Positions 48,618 through 61,658 of a stretch of 64,000 bases of DNA are shown one piece after another. The notes under the pieces were generated by a model. The model made no database searches. It was not told where the DNA came from and saw only the letters and a program-made list of their open reading frames with translations. Numbering within the stretch: position 1 is the stretch's first letter; each line of letters opens with the position of its first letter. The translations under genes were made by a program, and so were the position numbers. Source of the DNA: Lojkania enalia (taxonomy: Eukaryota > Ascomycota > Dothideomycetes > Pleosporales); contig ML986735.1 in the NCBI GenBank assembly GCA_010094045.1, positions 26,449-90,448 on the forward strand, written 5' to 3'.

Positions 48618-50274
48618 ACGTGTTTTACAAGCGAGTGACGCGTACAAGCGAGTAACGCACCCCACTAACTTTGCACACCTCTCATATCTTAACGTACAAT
48701 AGCTCCACGCAACGTTACTCAATTACTTTCAAATAAAGCAGATATTCAGCTTGCTATCTCATCTATTAATACTAAGCAGATTCAGGGCAATCGTCCTGCT
48801 GCAGGAGTCTACAACGTAGCTAAAGCAACGCTCCGCCGCCGACGCGCTGGAATGCCTGCCCGACGCGATTGCCAGCCCAACTCAAAGAAACTTGCTACGC
48901 TAGAAGAGGAGGTAATTATACGTTATATACTAGATCTAGATCAACGAGGATTTGCGCCTACATATACAGCTATACGTAATATAGCTAATAAGCTGCTTAC
49001 TACGCGCGGTACAGGTCGCGTTAGCATCTACTAGCCGCGTAACTTTGTCAAGCGTATAGAAAGCCTTACAACGCGTTTTAATCGAACGTACGATAGGTAG
49101 AGAGCTCTATATAAGGATCCAGTATTAATTAGGAGCTAGTTTAAGCTCGTAGCGCAGACAAAGGCTAAGTACGGCATCTACGATAACAACGTCTACAACT
49201 TTAACAAGGCAGGCTTTATAATAGGTAAGATTACGACTTAGCTCGTCGTAACAGGGTTAGAGAGGAGAGGCTGGCTAAAGGCTATTCAGCCTGGCGACTA
49301 TAAGTGGGTGACGTTAGTTGCTGCGATTAACGCTGCTAGCTAGACAGTTCTACTATTCCTCATCTTCGCTAGCCGGTATTACCTATTAGCCTAGTATAAG
49401 GATAAAGAGATTCCACGCGACTAGGCGATCGCAGTTAGCGACAACAGCTGGACGAATAACAAGCTAGGAGTTGAGTGGCTAAAGCACTTTATTAAGTATA
49501 TAGACAGGAAGGTAGTCGGCGCGCGTAGGCTACTTATCCTTAATAGCTATAAGAGCCACTACTCTCTTAAGTTTCAAGAGCTCTGCAAGGAGAATAATAT
49601 CTATACGCTCTACATACCACCTTACTTATTCTACCTACTACAAATCCGCTACTATATCAACTACATTACTAAGCTTGAATTCCTACTAGCCTTTAAGGTA
49701 GCCTTTAATCGAGCGTTTACAACAGCTAATATCTGCTTAGTCTTTCGAGGCGCAGGCCTTGTCCCTCTCCAGCTAGACGCTGTTCTATTAAAGCTAGACG
49801 TACAGCTGCTGCGTACGCCTACTCTAGCTGCTCTACTAGAGGCTCTCTGGGAGGCTTATACGCCGAGCAACATACGTGAGCTTAAGGCTTAATTAACGTT
49901 AATTCGTAAGCGTGTTAGAAAGTACAAGAGCTTATTACTAGCTTCAATTATTAAAGCAATTAACTAGCTTAAGAAAGGAGCTAAGATAATAATACTCTCG
50001 GCTAAGCTAATGCGTAATTAGGTTACTAGCCTTAAAAGAGCTAACGAGGCAGCGTTAAAGCGAAAGTAGCGTAAGAAAAAGCGTATATAGAAGTAAGGAG
50101 TTTTAATAAAGGAAGCTAGAGAGGGTATAATTGCTTAATATAAGGCTAATAAATAGATTGCTTATAAAGAGCGTTAAGGTATAGAGCGATTAAGCTTTAG
50201 CTGCTAGGTTCTAGCGTGCTGTATAAAGTGTAGAGAGCCTAGATATAACTTACGTACATATAAAAAGGATACTA
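48618..50274 (+). mobile_element. Fot1/pogo transposon C, lightly RIPped, 3' end cut by pogo B
   Basis: Target TA at 48616-48617; left TIR ACGTGTTTTACAAGCGAGTG with two iterations of ACAAGCGAGT. The transposase reads from about 48700 to 50268: N-terminal HTH (CQPNSKKLATLEEEVIIRYI), NFNKAGFIIGK (first Asp changed to Asn), LNSYKSHYS (second changed), YIPPYLFYLLQ joined directly to IRYYINYITKLEFL. This last junction lacks the ~25-30 residues that should hold the third catalytic Asp. Zinc-knuckle end CCIKCREPRYNLRTY has His and last Cys as Tyr. Its right TIR is displaced beyond B. GC content and Gln codons are better preserved than in E or G. Confidence 0.85.
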
Positions 50275-52130
50275 ACGTACTGCACAAGCGAGCTGATTAC
50301 CTAAGCGAGCTGATTACCCAAGCAAGCTGATTATAATACTAAGACTATACTAAAATCGCGACTACTTTTCGCAAAATATTATACTTTCTTATATTCTATT
50401 ATACTATATAATATAGTAGCCTATTCTTCTATATCTATAGTATTATTTTTACACGTCCGCGAGTTATATCTAGCCTTACTATACTACTTATAGCGCCTTT
50501 AAGTTGGCTGGCCTCTATTAATACGCGCCTTCTTCCTACCCTTCTTTCTATTAGTATAAGTACTAAACTCTTTTAGAGTAGTTAATTAAGCGCTTTCTTT
50601 AATTGTTAGGTTACCTTCCTTCTATATATACTTTCTTTTATACGATCGATATTATATAGCGGCCTTATTAGCTGTTTAAAGCTTAGTAACCTAAGCGTAT
50701 AATAGTACGTTTTTATATATTATATATACAGCACCCTTTATAAACTATTTAAACGCTTCTACTATTAAAATAGATAAGCTATCTAGGTGCTTTTAAACTC
50801 TTAATCGAATATACGCAGATTAAGACCTAAATTTAATAGGATTACTTAGTATTTTTAACTCTTAAGAGGTATTTTTAACTATAAAGGGTATTAATATATA
50901 TAGTTAAATTTTAAGCTTTAATAGTACTATATCTAAATTAAATAGAACTAGGCTAGCACTTTAAAAGCTATCTAAAATATTACTCTTTATAATTGCTACG
51001 TTAAAAGCTACTTTAAAATAGAGTAAGAACTCGATTTTTATAATATAGTTAATATAACTATATATTAGCTACTCGACTTAGCACCTATACGTAGTTTTTA
51101 AAGGCGAGAAACAACTTATATCTAGTAGCTATAGTAGGTATAATAAATATAGAGGTATATAGAGAATAATAATATTCTTTTTCTTATAGAGCTGCCTAAA
51201 TTTAAGTAAGTTATAGCTTTTATAGCTGTTAAGAATTAGTAATTAATATATACTAATAGTATAATCCTTTATATATATATTAAAGTACTTTAACTACTTA
51301 ATACTAATTATAACGGCGTAGGTAAGATAATAGGTCTAAATGCAGTACAAATCTACTTAGAGGTATATAGGAGTATATAGGGGTTTAGGGACCTAGGAAT
51401 TCTATTAACACCTATAGGCCTTATACGAAAGGATATAGAAGAACTACTAAGCTACTTATAAGGGAGTGTACAACTATATACAGAAGGGAAAAGGGGTAGA
51501 ACTAGGGGTAGGATAAAATAAGCAAAAAGCTTTAGGATAAGGTTGTATATAAAGCTTTTCATAGAACGATTTCTTTACATTGTTATACTAATATTATTTA
51601 TTATCTAGCTGTTATTAGTAACCTATATAACCTAGATTAGTAGAATATCGTCTTCTTTATACTATATAGAGAGGTAGTAGGTACCTATAAAGATAATAAA
51701 AGATAGTATTACCTATCTTATCGCGTTAATACTCTAGATAACTATAGTCTATTTATAATTATCTAGCTAGAGCTATTTTAGTCAATTCTATCTTTTAAAG
51801 CTAGTAACTACTACTTCTATTAATATTATATCTATTATAAAACCTAATTTATTAAAGTTATATATATTTTTATTAATAATACTATACTTAGCCTTTATAT
51901 TCTATATAAGGTAGAACTAACCTCTTATAACCTTAGAATTCTTATATTTAGCTTTTAAATAGTTGTACTTTTAATTAAATTTAACTTTAAGCTTAGGTGT
52001 ATATTTAATAAAATTCTCTATTTAGTTCTTTCTAACCTAACTAGTAGAGTATATAGCTAGTAGTAAATTAGCTATATCTTAAATAGTAGTAAGCTATAGT
52101 AGAAATTATAATAGCTTCTAATTAGCCAGG
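50275..52130 (-). mobile_element. Fot1/pogo transposon B (same family as A), interrupted twice
   Basis: Target TA at 50273-50274 inside C; starts ACGTACTGCACAAGCGAG. The end carries three iterations of AAGCGAGCTGATTACC where A has two. The sequence inward matches the reverse of the right end of A, so it is the same family in opposite orientation. A solo LTR (51309-51587) splits it, and gypsy H truncates it at 52130; about 350 bp of its 5' end are not in the window. Transposase is RIP-degraded. Confidence 0.85.
51309..51587 (-). repeat. Solo LTR of gypsy family I (279 bp) with TSD CTAAT
   Basis: Complete 279-bp LTR flanked by CTAAT at 51304-51308 and 51588-51592, with the host transposon B continuing on both sides. 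Typical product of recombination between the two LTRs of a former full element. Strand given by its orientation relative to the full copy at 1-7141. Confidence 0.92.
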
Positions 52131-52477
52131 TGTAGGATAGAGTAATAACTAAGAGTAATTATATACTATAAGAGGATTATTCTTATAAACTTATAATAGA
52201 AGTATATAAGTAGAGTATATAAAGAATATTTAAGTTAACTATAAAGAGCTATAAAGGTTAAAATTATAAAGTTATTAAATATAATTTAGTTCTCTTACTA
52301 TTTCTTTCTATTTAGTTATTTAGCTAACTAAATAACTAAGTATATTTAGTTGTTTAGTTAACTAAACTACTAAATATATTATATATCTTATATTAGTTTT
52401 ATTCTTCTAGTTATATAGAGTTTTAGATTTTAATTAGGTCTAGTATAAGGATTCTTATAAGAGTATCTATAATACTA
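52131..52477 (-). repeat. 3' LTR of gypsy H (347 bp)
   Basis: Delimited on one side by the polypurine tract and on the other by the junction with pogo B. It contains nested palindromes such as TTTAGTTAACTAAA and TTTAGCTAACTAAA near 52320-52370. Confidence 0.6.
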
Positions 52478-54719
52478 CCTTCCCCCTCTAAACTTTCAGC
52501 CCGAGAGTTTTCCTATCCTAAACTAGTATATAGTAGGGTTAGTATACTATTTTCGCTAAAACTATATATATTTCTAATACCTCCCCTTTATTATTTAACT
52601 CTAGATAGATACTATTATACTAATTATATAGACTGTTTAGGCGAGACTATTATATCTTATTCTTAGTATTCCTATAAGGGGTTAACTTATAAGGTAGATA
52701 AGAAGAAGATATCTAAAAAGTTATATTATTCGGAATACTTTTATACTAGTATACGTTTATTATATAATATAGATTATAATACTTAGATTACTTATATATT
52801 ATAATCCTATACTACTAGTTCGTTTCTAATTCTTTCTAGTAGTAAAGTAGGATGCTAAAGTTACGAAACTAGAAGAGAAAATTTATCTAGCCTAGAAAGA
52901 GTTAGAATAACTTCTTAATAAAGTAGTAGTAGCTTATATAAAGATTCAGCGTCTCTATAAGATTTGTAAATAAGCGAAGTATAAGTAGGCGGAGGGTTAT
53001 AAATATACGTAGGAGTAACTTAAGAAAGAGAAAGAAGTAGATTATAAGGCGGGTCTTCTTTCTAAAGTAGAGTCGCCTCCTATAATATAGCTAATATTAT
53101 TTAATCCTACTACTCTATCTCCGGGTTTTCTTTGTAAATTTAGGTTTTATAATATACTTATAATACTATAGGGCTAAGGTTTTCTTCTAGTTTTTAGATA
53201 TTATTTTATAGGTTCCTATATTTATCTATTTCTAACTATCTAATTAGATAGTATTATTTACTATTCTATATCCTATACTTTATTATTCTTTTAACTTCTT
53301 ATTTCTAGTCTTTTCTATACGCGTCTATATTATATACTACTAGTTTAGTATTTTAGGGTACCTTTTCTATAAGTATGATATAGAAGGTTAGGTAGATTTT
53401 TATAGTTATAAGTAATTTAAGTTAATAGTTTACGGGTAATATTTATTCCTTAATATTATATAGTCCGATTTTAATATAGTCTAGTTTACTACTTAATTAT
53501 TTACTTTAAATATTTCGTTATAGTAGCTAAACTTTTTCTTTCTTTTTAAAGTAAGATAGTTATTTATATTTTTTATTATAATATTTCTTTATTATATATT
53601 ATAGGAACTAAAGGTTTTTCTTTAGTAAATCTTATATTTATTAAATAATCTCAACTTATTCCTATACTTATAGTACCTATAATACTACTTTAATTAGGGT
53701 ATTATAGGTTTTTAGTTTATACCTATAGTTTATTATAAATAGTAATACTCTAGTTATATTATATATAGTACTATTATACGCGAGTTATACTATTAGTAGT
53801 AGTATTATCTAGTTGTTTTATCTATAGTTAAGGTAGTACTATAAGTATTACTCTACTATTTAGTTTATTTATTCTATCTATCTATCTATTTACGGGTAAA
53901 ATACTATAGATATCTTATATTTAATTCCTAGTAAGTTTATAATTGTTTGCTAAAACTTTAAAGTAAACTTAATATCTTAGTTTATAATTATCTTATATAG
54001 TACCCTATATTATATAATAATCTATTTTAGAAAGATGTTCGCAACTTATTCTACTAGTAATACTTTATTACAGAGAATAAAATAGGTGTATTTTATAAGT
54101 CTATCTATAATTATTATAATAGAGTTGTATACTTCTCCCTTAGAGTAGTTTTTTAACTTTAATAGCTTAATAATAAAGTCTATAGTAACTTCTATCTATA
54201 GTTTAGTTAGTATTTTTAAATTCTATAATAGTCTATAGAGTATATATTTATTAGGTTTATTCTATTAGTAGTTTATATATTCTTATAACGTATTCTTTAC
54301 CTATTCTCTTACTTTAGGAAAGTAGAATCCTCTAAGGATTCGTTCTAGCATTTTCTCTATTCTTTAGTATCCGTATATAAAGGCTTCGTAGAATTGTCTA
54401 ATAAATTCTTTTCTAACTTTAGCTAGTATATAGATTCGATTGTAGACATATAGTAGTCTATCTATTAGTTCTAGTTCTTATTCTTAGAGTTCTCTAGGTA
54501 TTCCATCTATTACTAACCTAATTAGTATTATCTAACTTACTTCTTTAGTAATAGTTGTTGCTGCGAGTCTTAGGTAATTATATACTATACTTCTATCTTA
54601 TTATTTTCTTAGTAGTATAACTATAGTTTCTTTCTCTTACTTATATCCTAGTAGTCTATTTAATATATCTACTCTTTAGTTTTATTTTCTACTAATATAG
54701 ATAATTTTAAAGTCGAATA

Positions 54720-55894
54720 ACGTAGTTTATAAGTAAGCTGTTAGTATAAGCAAGCTGTTACCTTACTAAACTTTTAATAGCCTACCTAGATTAACGTATA
54801 ATAGCTTAATATAGTAACGTATAATCAACCTATAAAGAATTACAAATTATCCTTACAATTTCAGCTATTAATCGAGGTTAAGTTTCAACCGAGAATAGCG
54901 CTACAACAACTTTTCGCTACCCTTAAAGTACTCTCTACTTTTAACGCGCTAGAATAGCTACGCAACGCAATTATAGGCCGAATTTAAAGAAGCTTATAAA
55001 GACTAAAGAGAAGGTACTTATTAGCTATATCCTTAATTAGGATTTACAAGGATTTCCGCCTACAATTAACTGTATACGAGCTATAGTAAATAGACTATTA
55101 GCTAAGCGTAACGCTGAGATCTCAGCCTTAATACGCGATTATATTAACTATATTAATAAGACTACCTTCCTTCCAGCCTTTAAAGCAGCCTATAATTAAT
55201 TAATTATAGAAGCTAATATCCGCGTAAGCTTTTAAGGCGCTAGAATAGTACTATATAATTTAGAGGCGGTACTATTAAAGCTTAATATTAAGCTATATAC
55301 GCTGATACTACCTATACTAGAGACTACCCCCTAGGAGGCTAAAACACCTAGTAATACGCGTGAACTAGAGGCTTAATTAATAATAATTTATAGCAGGATT
55401 TAGCAATATTAAAACTTATTACCTATATTAATTATTACAGCCTTTAATTAACTTTAAAAGGGTATTATAATAATAACGCATTCGATCGCGTTAATAGCTA
55501 ATTAAATTAAAAGCCTTAAATAAGCGAATAAGATAGCAACAAAGTAAAAATAATAGAAAAGAAAGCGATTATAGAAGTAGAGAATTCTAATAAAGGCTGT
55601 AGGTAAGGATATAATTAATTAAAATAATATTAAGGGGTAGATTAATAAGGAAATTTGTAATTAGAGTACTTAGCTATAAGAGAGTAGCCAGCTTTAATAG
55701 AGCTGTAGGTGCTGTAAACAGCCTAACTATAATACTTAAACGTGCTAGATTAATAGCGCAGGTATTAAATAATCTAATAGACTATTACTTCTTATAGTAT
55801 ATATATATATAGTTAATAATTATCGCGATTAAGTCGTTCGAATCTTAGTAGAGTAACAGCTCGTTTATACTAATAGCTCGCTTGTAAACTACGT
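54720..55894 (+). mobile_element. Pogo D: internally deleted, non-autonomous (1175 bp)
   Basis: TA duplications at 54718-54719 and 55895-55896; ends ACGTAGTTTATAAGTAAGCT and its mirror (CTTGTAAACTACGT), with two iterations of the internal motif. The reading goes from an N-terminal HTH region (to about LLAKRNAE, 55110) straight into the C-terminal portion (INYINKTTFLPAFKAAYNQL). The whole DDE core, roughly 600-700 bp, is missing. RIP-mutated, inserted in gypsy H. Confidence 0.85.
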
Positions 55895-58390
55895 TATAGC
55901 TAGTTTTTATAACTATCTAACCTATCTAAGAGTAAGAATTTTAGGAGTAAGAAAGATAGTAAGGTTTTTATAATTATAATAGATTTTAGTTTACTATTTT
56001 AATCCTTATAGGTATATATACTATTCTTTAAAATATACTATAATAGCTAGAAGTTCTTAGTTATATATATTATAATTTATCTCTACTAGTATAAGTTTTT
56101 ATAAATAGTATACTACTAGATATTATTTTCTATTATAGGTTTATATAAGGATTCCAGCTATTCTTATTCCTAATACGTCGGTTTTTATAAGAGCTTTCTT
56201 TTCTAGGTCGTAGAGTTTTAGTACTAGTTCTTATTAGAATTATTTCTTAACTTCTTAGAAGGCTTTTTCTTATTTATTTCTCTATATAAAAGTAATATCT
56301 TTCCTTAATAGTTATATTAAGGGTATAGTTATATCGCTCTAATTATCTATAAAGGTTTAATAGAAGTTATAAAATTCTATAAAAGATTAGATATCTTTAA
56401 CTAATTTTAAAGTTAGCTAGTCTCTAATTACTACTAATTTATTTAAGTCTATTTATAGCTATCCTAGTTTAATAATAAATTCTAAGTAGTCTATTTATAT
56501 AGTATAGAATTCGCATTTCCTTACCTTAAGGTATAATTTTACTACTTATAGTATACGTAGAACTTGTTCGACCTATTCCTTATATTCTTACTTTATTTTT
56601 AAATATACGAGAACGTTATCTAAATATACTATATAGAATTATCTAAAATAGGGTCTTAATACCTTATTAATTTATTTTTAAAAAGTAGCTGGTATATTAG
56701 TAAGTCTAAATAGTATAACTAGATATTTAAAAAGTCTCTTTTTTATCCTAAATACTGTTTTCTATTTATCTTCTTCTTTAATATAGATCTAATAGTATAT
56801 ATTTTAGATGTCTAATTTTATAAAGATAGTAGCTTCTTTTAATTAGTCTCTTAAGTTACGGATAAGTAGTAAAGGGTATTAATCCTTAATTATAATATTA
56901 TTAAGGGTGCGATAATTAATATATATTTATAGGTCTATTATTTCTTTCTTATCTACGAAAAGTATAGGGTATATTACTAGTAAGCTTAATTCTTAGATTA
57001 TTTCTTTCTTTAGGTACTCGTCTACGTATTATTTTAGGGCCTCTACTTCCCTTAATATTAGGCTATATATTAGTCTATATCCGAGTTCTTTTCCTAGTTA
57101 TAGTTTAATTTTATAATTATATTCTCTATATTTAGATAGATATTATAGTAGTTTTTAAAGTTATTTTATCAAGTATTAGTATTCTTTAAGTATACTATAT
57201 AATACGTTTCCTATTAGGAATAATTCTTTTACTACTTCTTTTACTATTACAGCGAGTTGTTTTTTAACTAGCTAGCTAGAGTTTTTAAGGATAATTCGTC
57301 CCGTTTACTAGTTTATTTAAGGATTTTCCTTTCTTAACTATAGAATCTCTAGGATAATATTATAGTCGGTAATTTCTATAATTTAGAAGATTTATTTTTA
57401 TTAGGTTGTTCCTAGGATTTTAAACTCTCCTAGTTTTATAGTATATATAACTTTCTTTTAGAAGTCTTTTCCCTTTATAGTTTAGATTATATAAAGTCGT
57501 TCTAGTTATACTATAAGTATTTCTTTTCTAGTAATATAGTTACTAGCTATAAAATTCTTTATTACTCTACTATTAATAAGTATATATATCTTATAGCTGT
57601 AATATTATCTTAGTATTATAAAATAGTATTCTCCTACATTTCTATATAGTTAAATTATCTTAGGCTAATAGACTATTACTTCTTTTATAGATATATGTTT
57701 TAAGTATTTCCATTCTAGATATTTATATTATAGTCTTCCTCTAATATATATTTTAGATAGTAGAGGTTCTAATTTAAGTACTATATAGTTTTAGGTTTAC
57801 TTAATAACTTCCTATCCTATTATAGTTTCTTATTTTACTAGGTTTTCTAGTACTTTATCTTCGTTTAGTTGTTTTAGCTATATATCTATATTTTCTTTTC
57901 TTTTTTAGTAGGTCTTATATTACTATTTAATATACGATATCTATACTATCTTAAAATATATTAGATGGTATTAGTTTATACGAGAGTTATCGTCTTTCTT
58001 AACCTAGTAGTTCTATTCTTATTTATATTATAATACCTTTAGTATCTAGTATTTTACTAGTACTTTACTTTATAAGAAGGCTACTGCTTTCTATATTATA
58101 TATACAGCCTTATCCTAATCTATAATATTAAGGTATCCTTCTACTACTTTTATTATTTCTATCCATTTTTAAAAGTATAAGAAGTAGATTTCTCTAGAAT
58201 AGATGTTTTACTATTCTTCGTAAACGTCGATAATATCTTATCCTAGTCTATTCTTATTATAGAATCTTATAGGTAATTCCTCTTATAGGGTAGTTATAGG
58301 AGCTGGGGTTTTCTATTTATACTCGATTATTCCTTATCGGTATATAGAATATACTCTAGATACTAGTTTAGGTATTAGTACTCTAATATA

Positions 58391-60153
58391 ATCCACTACC
58401 GAGCGGTTAAAACTACCGAGCGGTTAGTAACCCACTAAAATCTCTACCACCCTATTAATTTTCGTAATATCTCCATAACTACGCGATAGAATACGCTTAT
58501 TTAAAGCTGATATAACTATGGTAAATAAAGCTTTTAAAGAAGGTTAATTTAAGTTAAATCTAGTTGTAGTACAGGCGTTTAAAGTCAGCTATACTACCCT
58601 AAAAAAACGCCGCAATAGGAGACCTTATAGGGCTAATTACACCCCTAATTCGAAGAATCTTATAGAGCTAGAGAAGAGGTCGATTATAGACTATGCACTT
58701 GATATAGATACGCGTAGGTTTCAGCTTAATCTTAACATACTATAAGATATAGCTAATAAACTGCTTCTTAATCGCGGTTAGCAACCTATTAGTAAAAATT
58801 AGCCTAATCGCTTCGTCTTACACGTTCTAGAGCTTAAATTACGCGTTAATCGACGATATAACTACTAAAAAGCTCTAAACGAAGATTCTAAAGTTATTTA
58901 AGGCTGGTTCTACCTTATATATAATACTAAGGCTAAATATAGTATCTTTAATAAAGATACGTACAATTTTAATAAGACCGGCTTCTAAATAAGTAAAATT
59001 GGCCTAAGAATAGTTATTACTAGTACTAAAAGGCGACAAATACCTAAATCTATCTAGCCTAGTAATACTAAGTAGATAATAGTAATTATAGTAGTAAATA
59101 CGCGTAGCTAGCTGGTTCTACTATTTATTATTCTTAAAAGCGCGTAATAATATAATACCTAGTACTAGTTAATTACAGATAAGCTTTAGTAGGTTTTATC
59201 TATTAGTAAGAAGGGCTGGATATTTATTAAATATAGGTTTAAGTAGCTTAAGCACTTTAACAAATATACTAAAGCTAGTACTACTAGTACCTATTAACTA
59301 CTTATTATAGACGGCTATAATAGCTATAATTCTATCGAATTTTATAATTATTATAAAGAACGTAATATTATTATACTTTATATACCTCTATACTTATCTT
59401 ATCTTCTATAACTACTTAATATAGGCTGTTTTAGTCTATTAAAGCGTGTATATAGTAAGGAGATTAAAAGCTTAATTCGGTGCTATATTAACTATATAAT
59501 TAAAGAAGACTTTCTACCTATATTTAAAGCAGCCTTTAATAACGCTATTACTAATAAAAATATAGCTAGAAGCTTTAGAGGATTTAAATTAGTCCTATTT
59601 AGTCTAGATTGTATTATTTTAAAGCTTAATATCTAAGCTTTATAAACTCTAATACTACCGCTTTTAGAACCTACTAAATAGTAGTTATAAATACTATATA
59701 ATCGCTTAGAGGTAGAGTACTAGACGTAATATATATAATAGCATGTAGAACGATATTAAGATAGCTTACTAATATTAATACTCGAGGGTCTTATAAGTCT
59801 TATAAAGGGTATTACGTCTATAGTATATAGATAGTCGTTTTTAGAGATGGAGAATAGAAATCTCTAGACAGTAAATATAATACTTATAAAGCGTAAGGAG
59901 CATAAACGTAAAGTAATTAAGGGTATAAATACTATCTCTATATTAGATAGGCTACAATTAGTAAAATAATAATAAGAAGGCTGTTAAATAGAATAAAAAG
60001 GCCTAAATAGTTACAGTCGACTATACTAATTAAGATGCTACGGGCGTTATTAAGAGTTAAACTACTATATTAAGACGTATAAAATAGCTCCAATCGAAAT
60101 ATTAAATAGTAAGAATTATATAGATATTACTATATAATTAATTACTTTAATAG
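58391..60153 (+). mobile_element. Pogo G, divergent subfamily, 3' end cut by gypsy family I
   Basis: Target TA at 58389-58390. The left end carries two iterations of ACCGAGCGGTTA. Transposase from about 58519 (MVNKAFKEGQFKLNLVVV): NFNKTGF (first Asp lost), IIDGYNSYNS (second Asp kept), QLLNIGCF (third Asp lost), basic C-terminus. TAG/TAA only at Gln/Trp codons. The right end is separated by the LTR that starts at 60154. Confidence 0.85.
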
Positions 60154-60291
60154 TATAATAGCGTAGGTAAGATAATAGGTCTAAATACGGTACGAATCTA
60201 CTTAGAGGTATATAAGAGTACGTAGGGGTTTAGGGACCTAAGAATTCTATTAACACCTATAGGCCTTATACGAAAGGATATAGAAGAACTA
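60154..60291 (-). repeat. Family I LTR, partial (left of gap)
   Basis: 138 bp of LTR running into the N gap. From 60161 it is identical to the first ~130 bases after the gap. Confidence 0.85.
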
Positions 60292-60840
60292 NNNNNNNNN
60301 NNNNNNNNNNNNNNNNNNNNNNNNNNNNNNNNNNNNNNNNNNNNNNNNNNNNNNNNNNNNNNNNNNNNNNNNNNNNNNNNNNNNNNNNNNNNNNNNNNNN
60401 NNNNNNNNNNNNNNNNNNNNNNNNNNNNNNNNNNNNNNNNNNNNNNNNNNNNNNNNNNNNNNNNNNNNNNNNNNNNNNNNNNNNNNNNNNNNNNNNNNNN
60501 NNNNNNNNNNNNNNNNNNNNNNNNNNNNNNNNNNNNNNNNNNNNNNNNNNNNNNNNNNNNNNNNNNNNNNNNNNNNNNNNNNNNNNNNNNNNNNNNNNNN
60601 NNNNNNNNNNNNNNNNNNNNNNNNNNNNNNNNNNNNNNNNNNNNNNNNNNNNNNNNNNNNNNNNNNNNNNNNNNNNNNNNNNNNNNNNNNNNNNNNNNNN
60701 NNNNNNNNNNNNNNNNNNNNNNNNNNNNNNNNNNNNNNNNNNNNNNNNNNNNNNNNNNNNNNNNNNNNNNNNNNNNNNNNNNNNNNNNNNNNNNNNNNNN
60801 NNNNNNNNNNNNNNNNNNNNNNNNNNNNNNNNNNNNNNNN
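60292..60840. other. Assembly gap (549 N)
   Basis: Run of N inside a family I LTR. See finding on the identical flanks. Confidence 0.99.
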
Positions 60841-61113
60841 AGCGTAGGTAAGATAATAGGTCTAAATACGGTACGAATCTACTTAGAGGTATATAAGAGT
60901 ACGTAGGGGTTTAGGGACCTAAGAATTCTATTAACACCTATAGGCCTTATACGAAAGGATATAGAAGAACTATTAAGCTACTTATAAGGGAGTATATAAC
61001 TATATACAGAAGGGAAAAGGGGTAGAACTAGGGGTAGAATAAGATAAGTGAAAAGCTTTAGGATAAGGTTATATATAAAACTTTTCGTAGAACGATTTCT
61101 TTGCATTATTATA
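60841..61113 (-). repeat. Family I LTR (right of gap)
   Basis: Lacks only the first few bases of the 279-bp LTR and ends TATTATA before internal sequence of the element. Confidence 0.85.
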
Positions 61114-61658
61114 TTACCCCTCTCCTTATAGGCTGATAGTCTCTATCTACGCTAGTTTAGAAGGGAATCGGGGCTATTATAGATGGGTTCTAGTATAAAA
61201 AAATTTCTTTAAGGAGGTATTTACTAGTAAGAGCTAATATACGCAGTTACCTATAGAGATGCGTTTATTAATATAATATTAAGTAAGGTTTTTATAGTAA
61301 GTATAATTAACCTATATATTAGCTAGTAACTACTATTGTAATAGTTTATTAATATTGCAATTTCGTTGCATATAGTAATAAGCGTTTACTAGCCTTAGTA
61401 TATTATTAGGTTGCTATTAACTAAGCTTCTTTAACTAAATAATAACTTCTACTCTATACGTATTATTATACATCCCTAGAACCGTTAATTATTAAAGTAT
61501 TACTAACGCCTTATAGAAAAAATTAATTAATATACTACTCCGTCTACTTTTTAAAGCCTCTTTAGAGGCCTTTTAAATTATCTACCTTCGGGTTACACGC
61601 GTGCTCGCCCGCGGGTAGTATATAATATTTACCTTTCGGTTCCTAAGATTAAAAAAAT

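Larger units (their letters stand above)
52131..58390 (-). mobile_element. Ty3/gypsy element H, RIP-degraded, 5' end cut by pogo G
   Basis: 3' LTR at 52131-52477 (begins TGTAGGATAG on the plus strand), preceded in the element by a polypurine tract complementary to CCTTCCCCCTC (52478-52488). Coding is on the minus strand: RT active site YLDN (YLDD with last Asp changed) at 56615-56626, followed by VLVY; integrase and RNase H toward 52500; gag-like sequence (DIIDVYEE, REIYFLYF, KWIEIIK) at about 58130-58380. Interrupted by pogo D (54720-55894) and by pogo G at 58391. The 5' LTR is outside the window. Confidence 0.75.
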
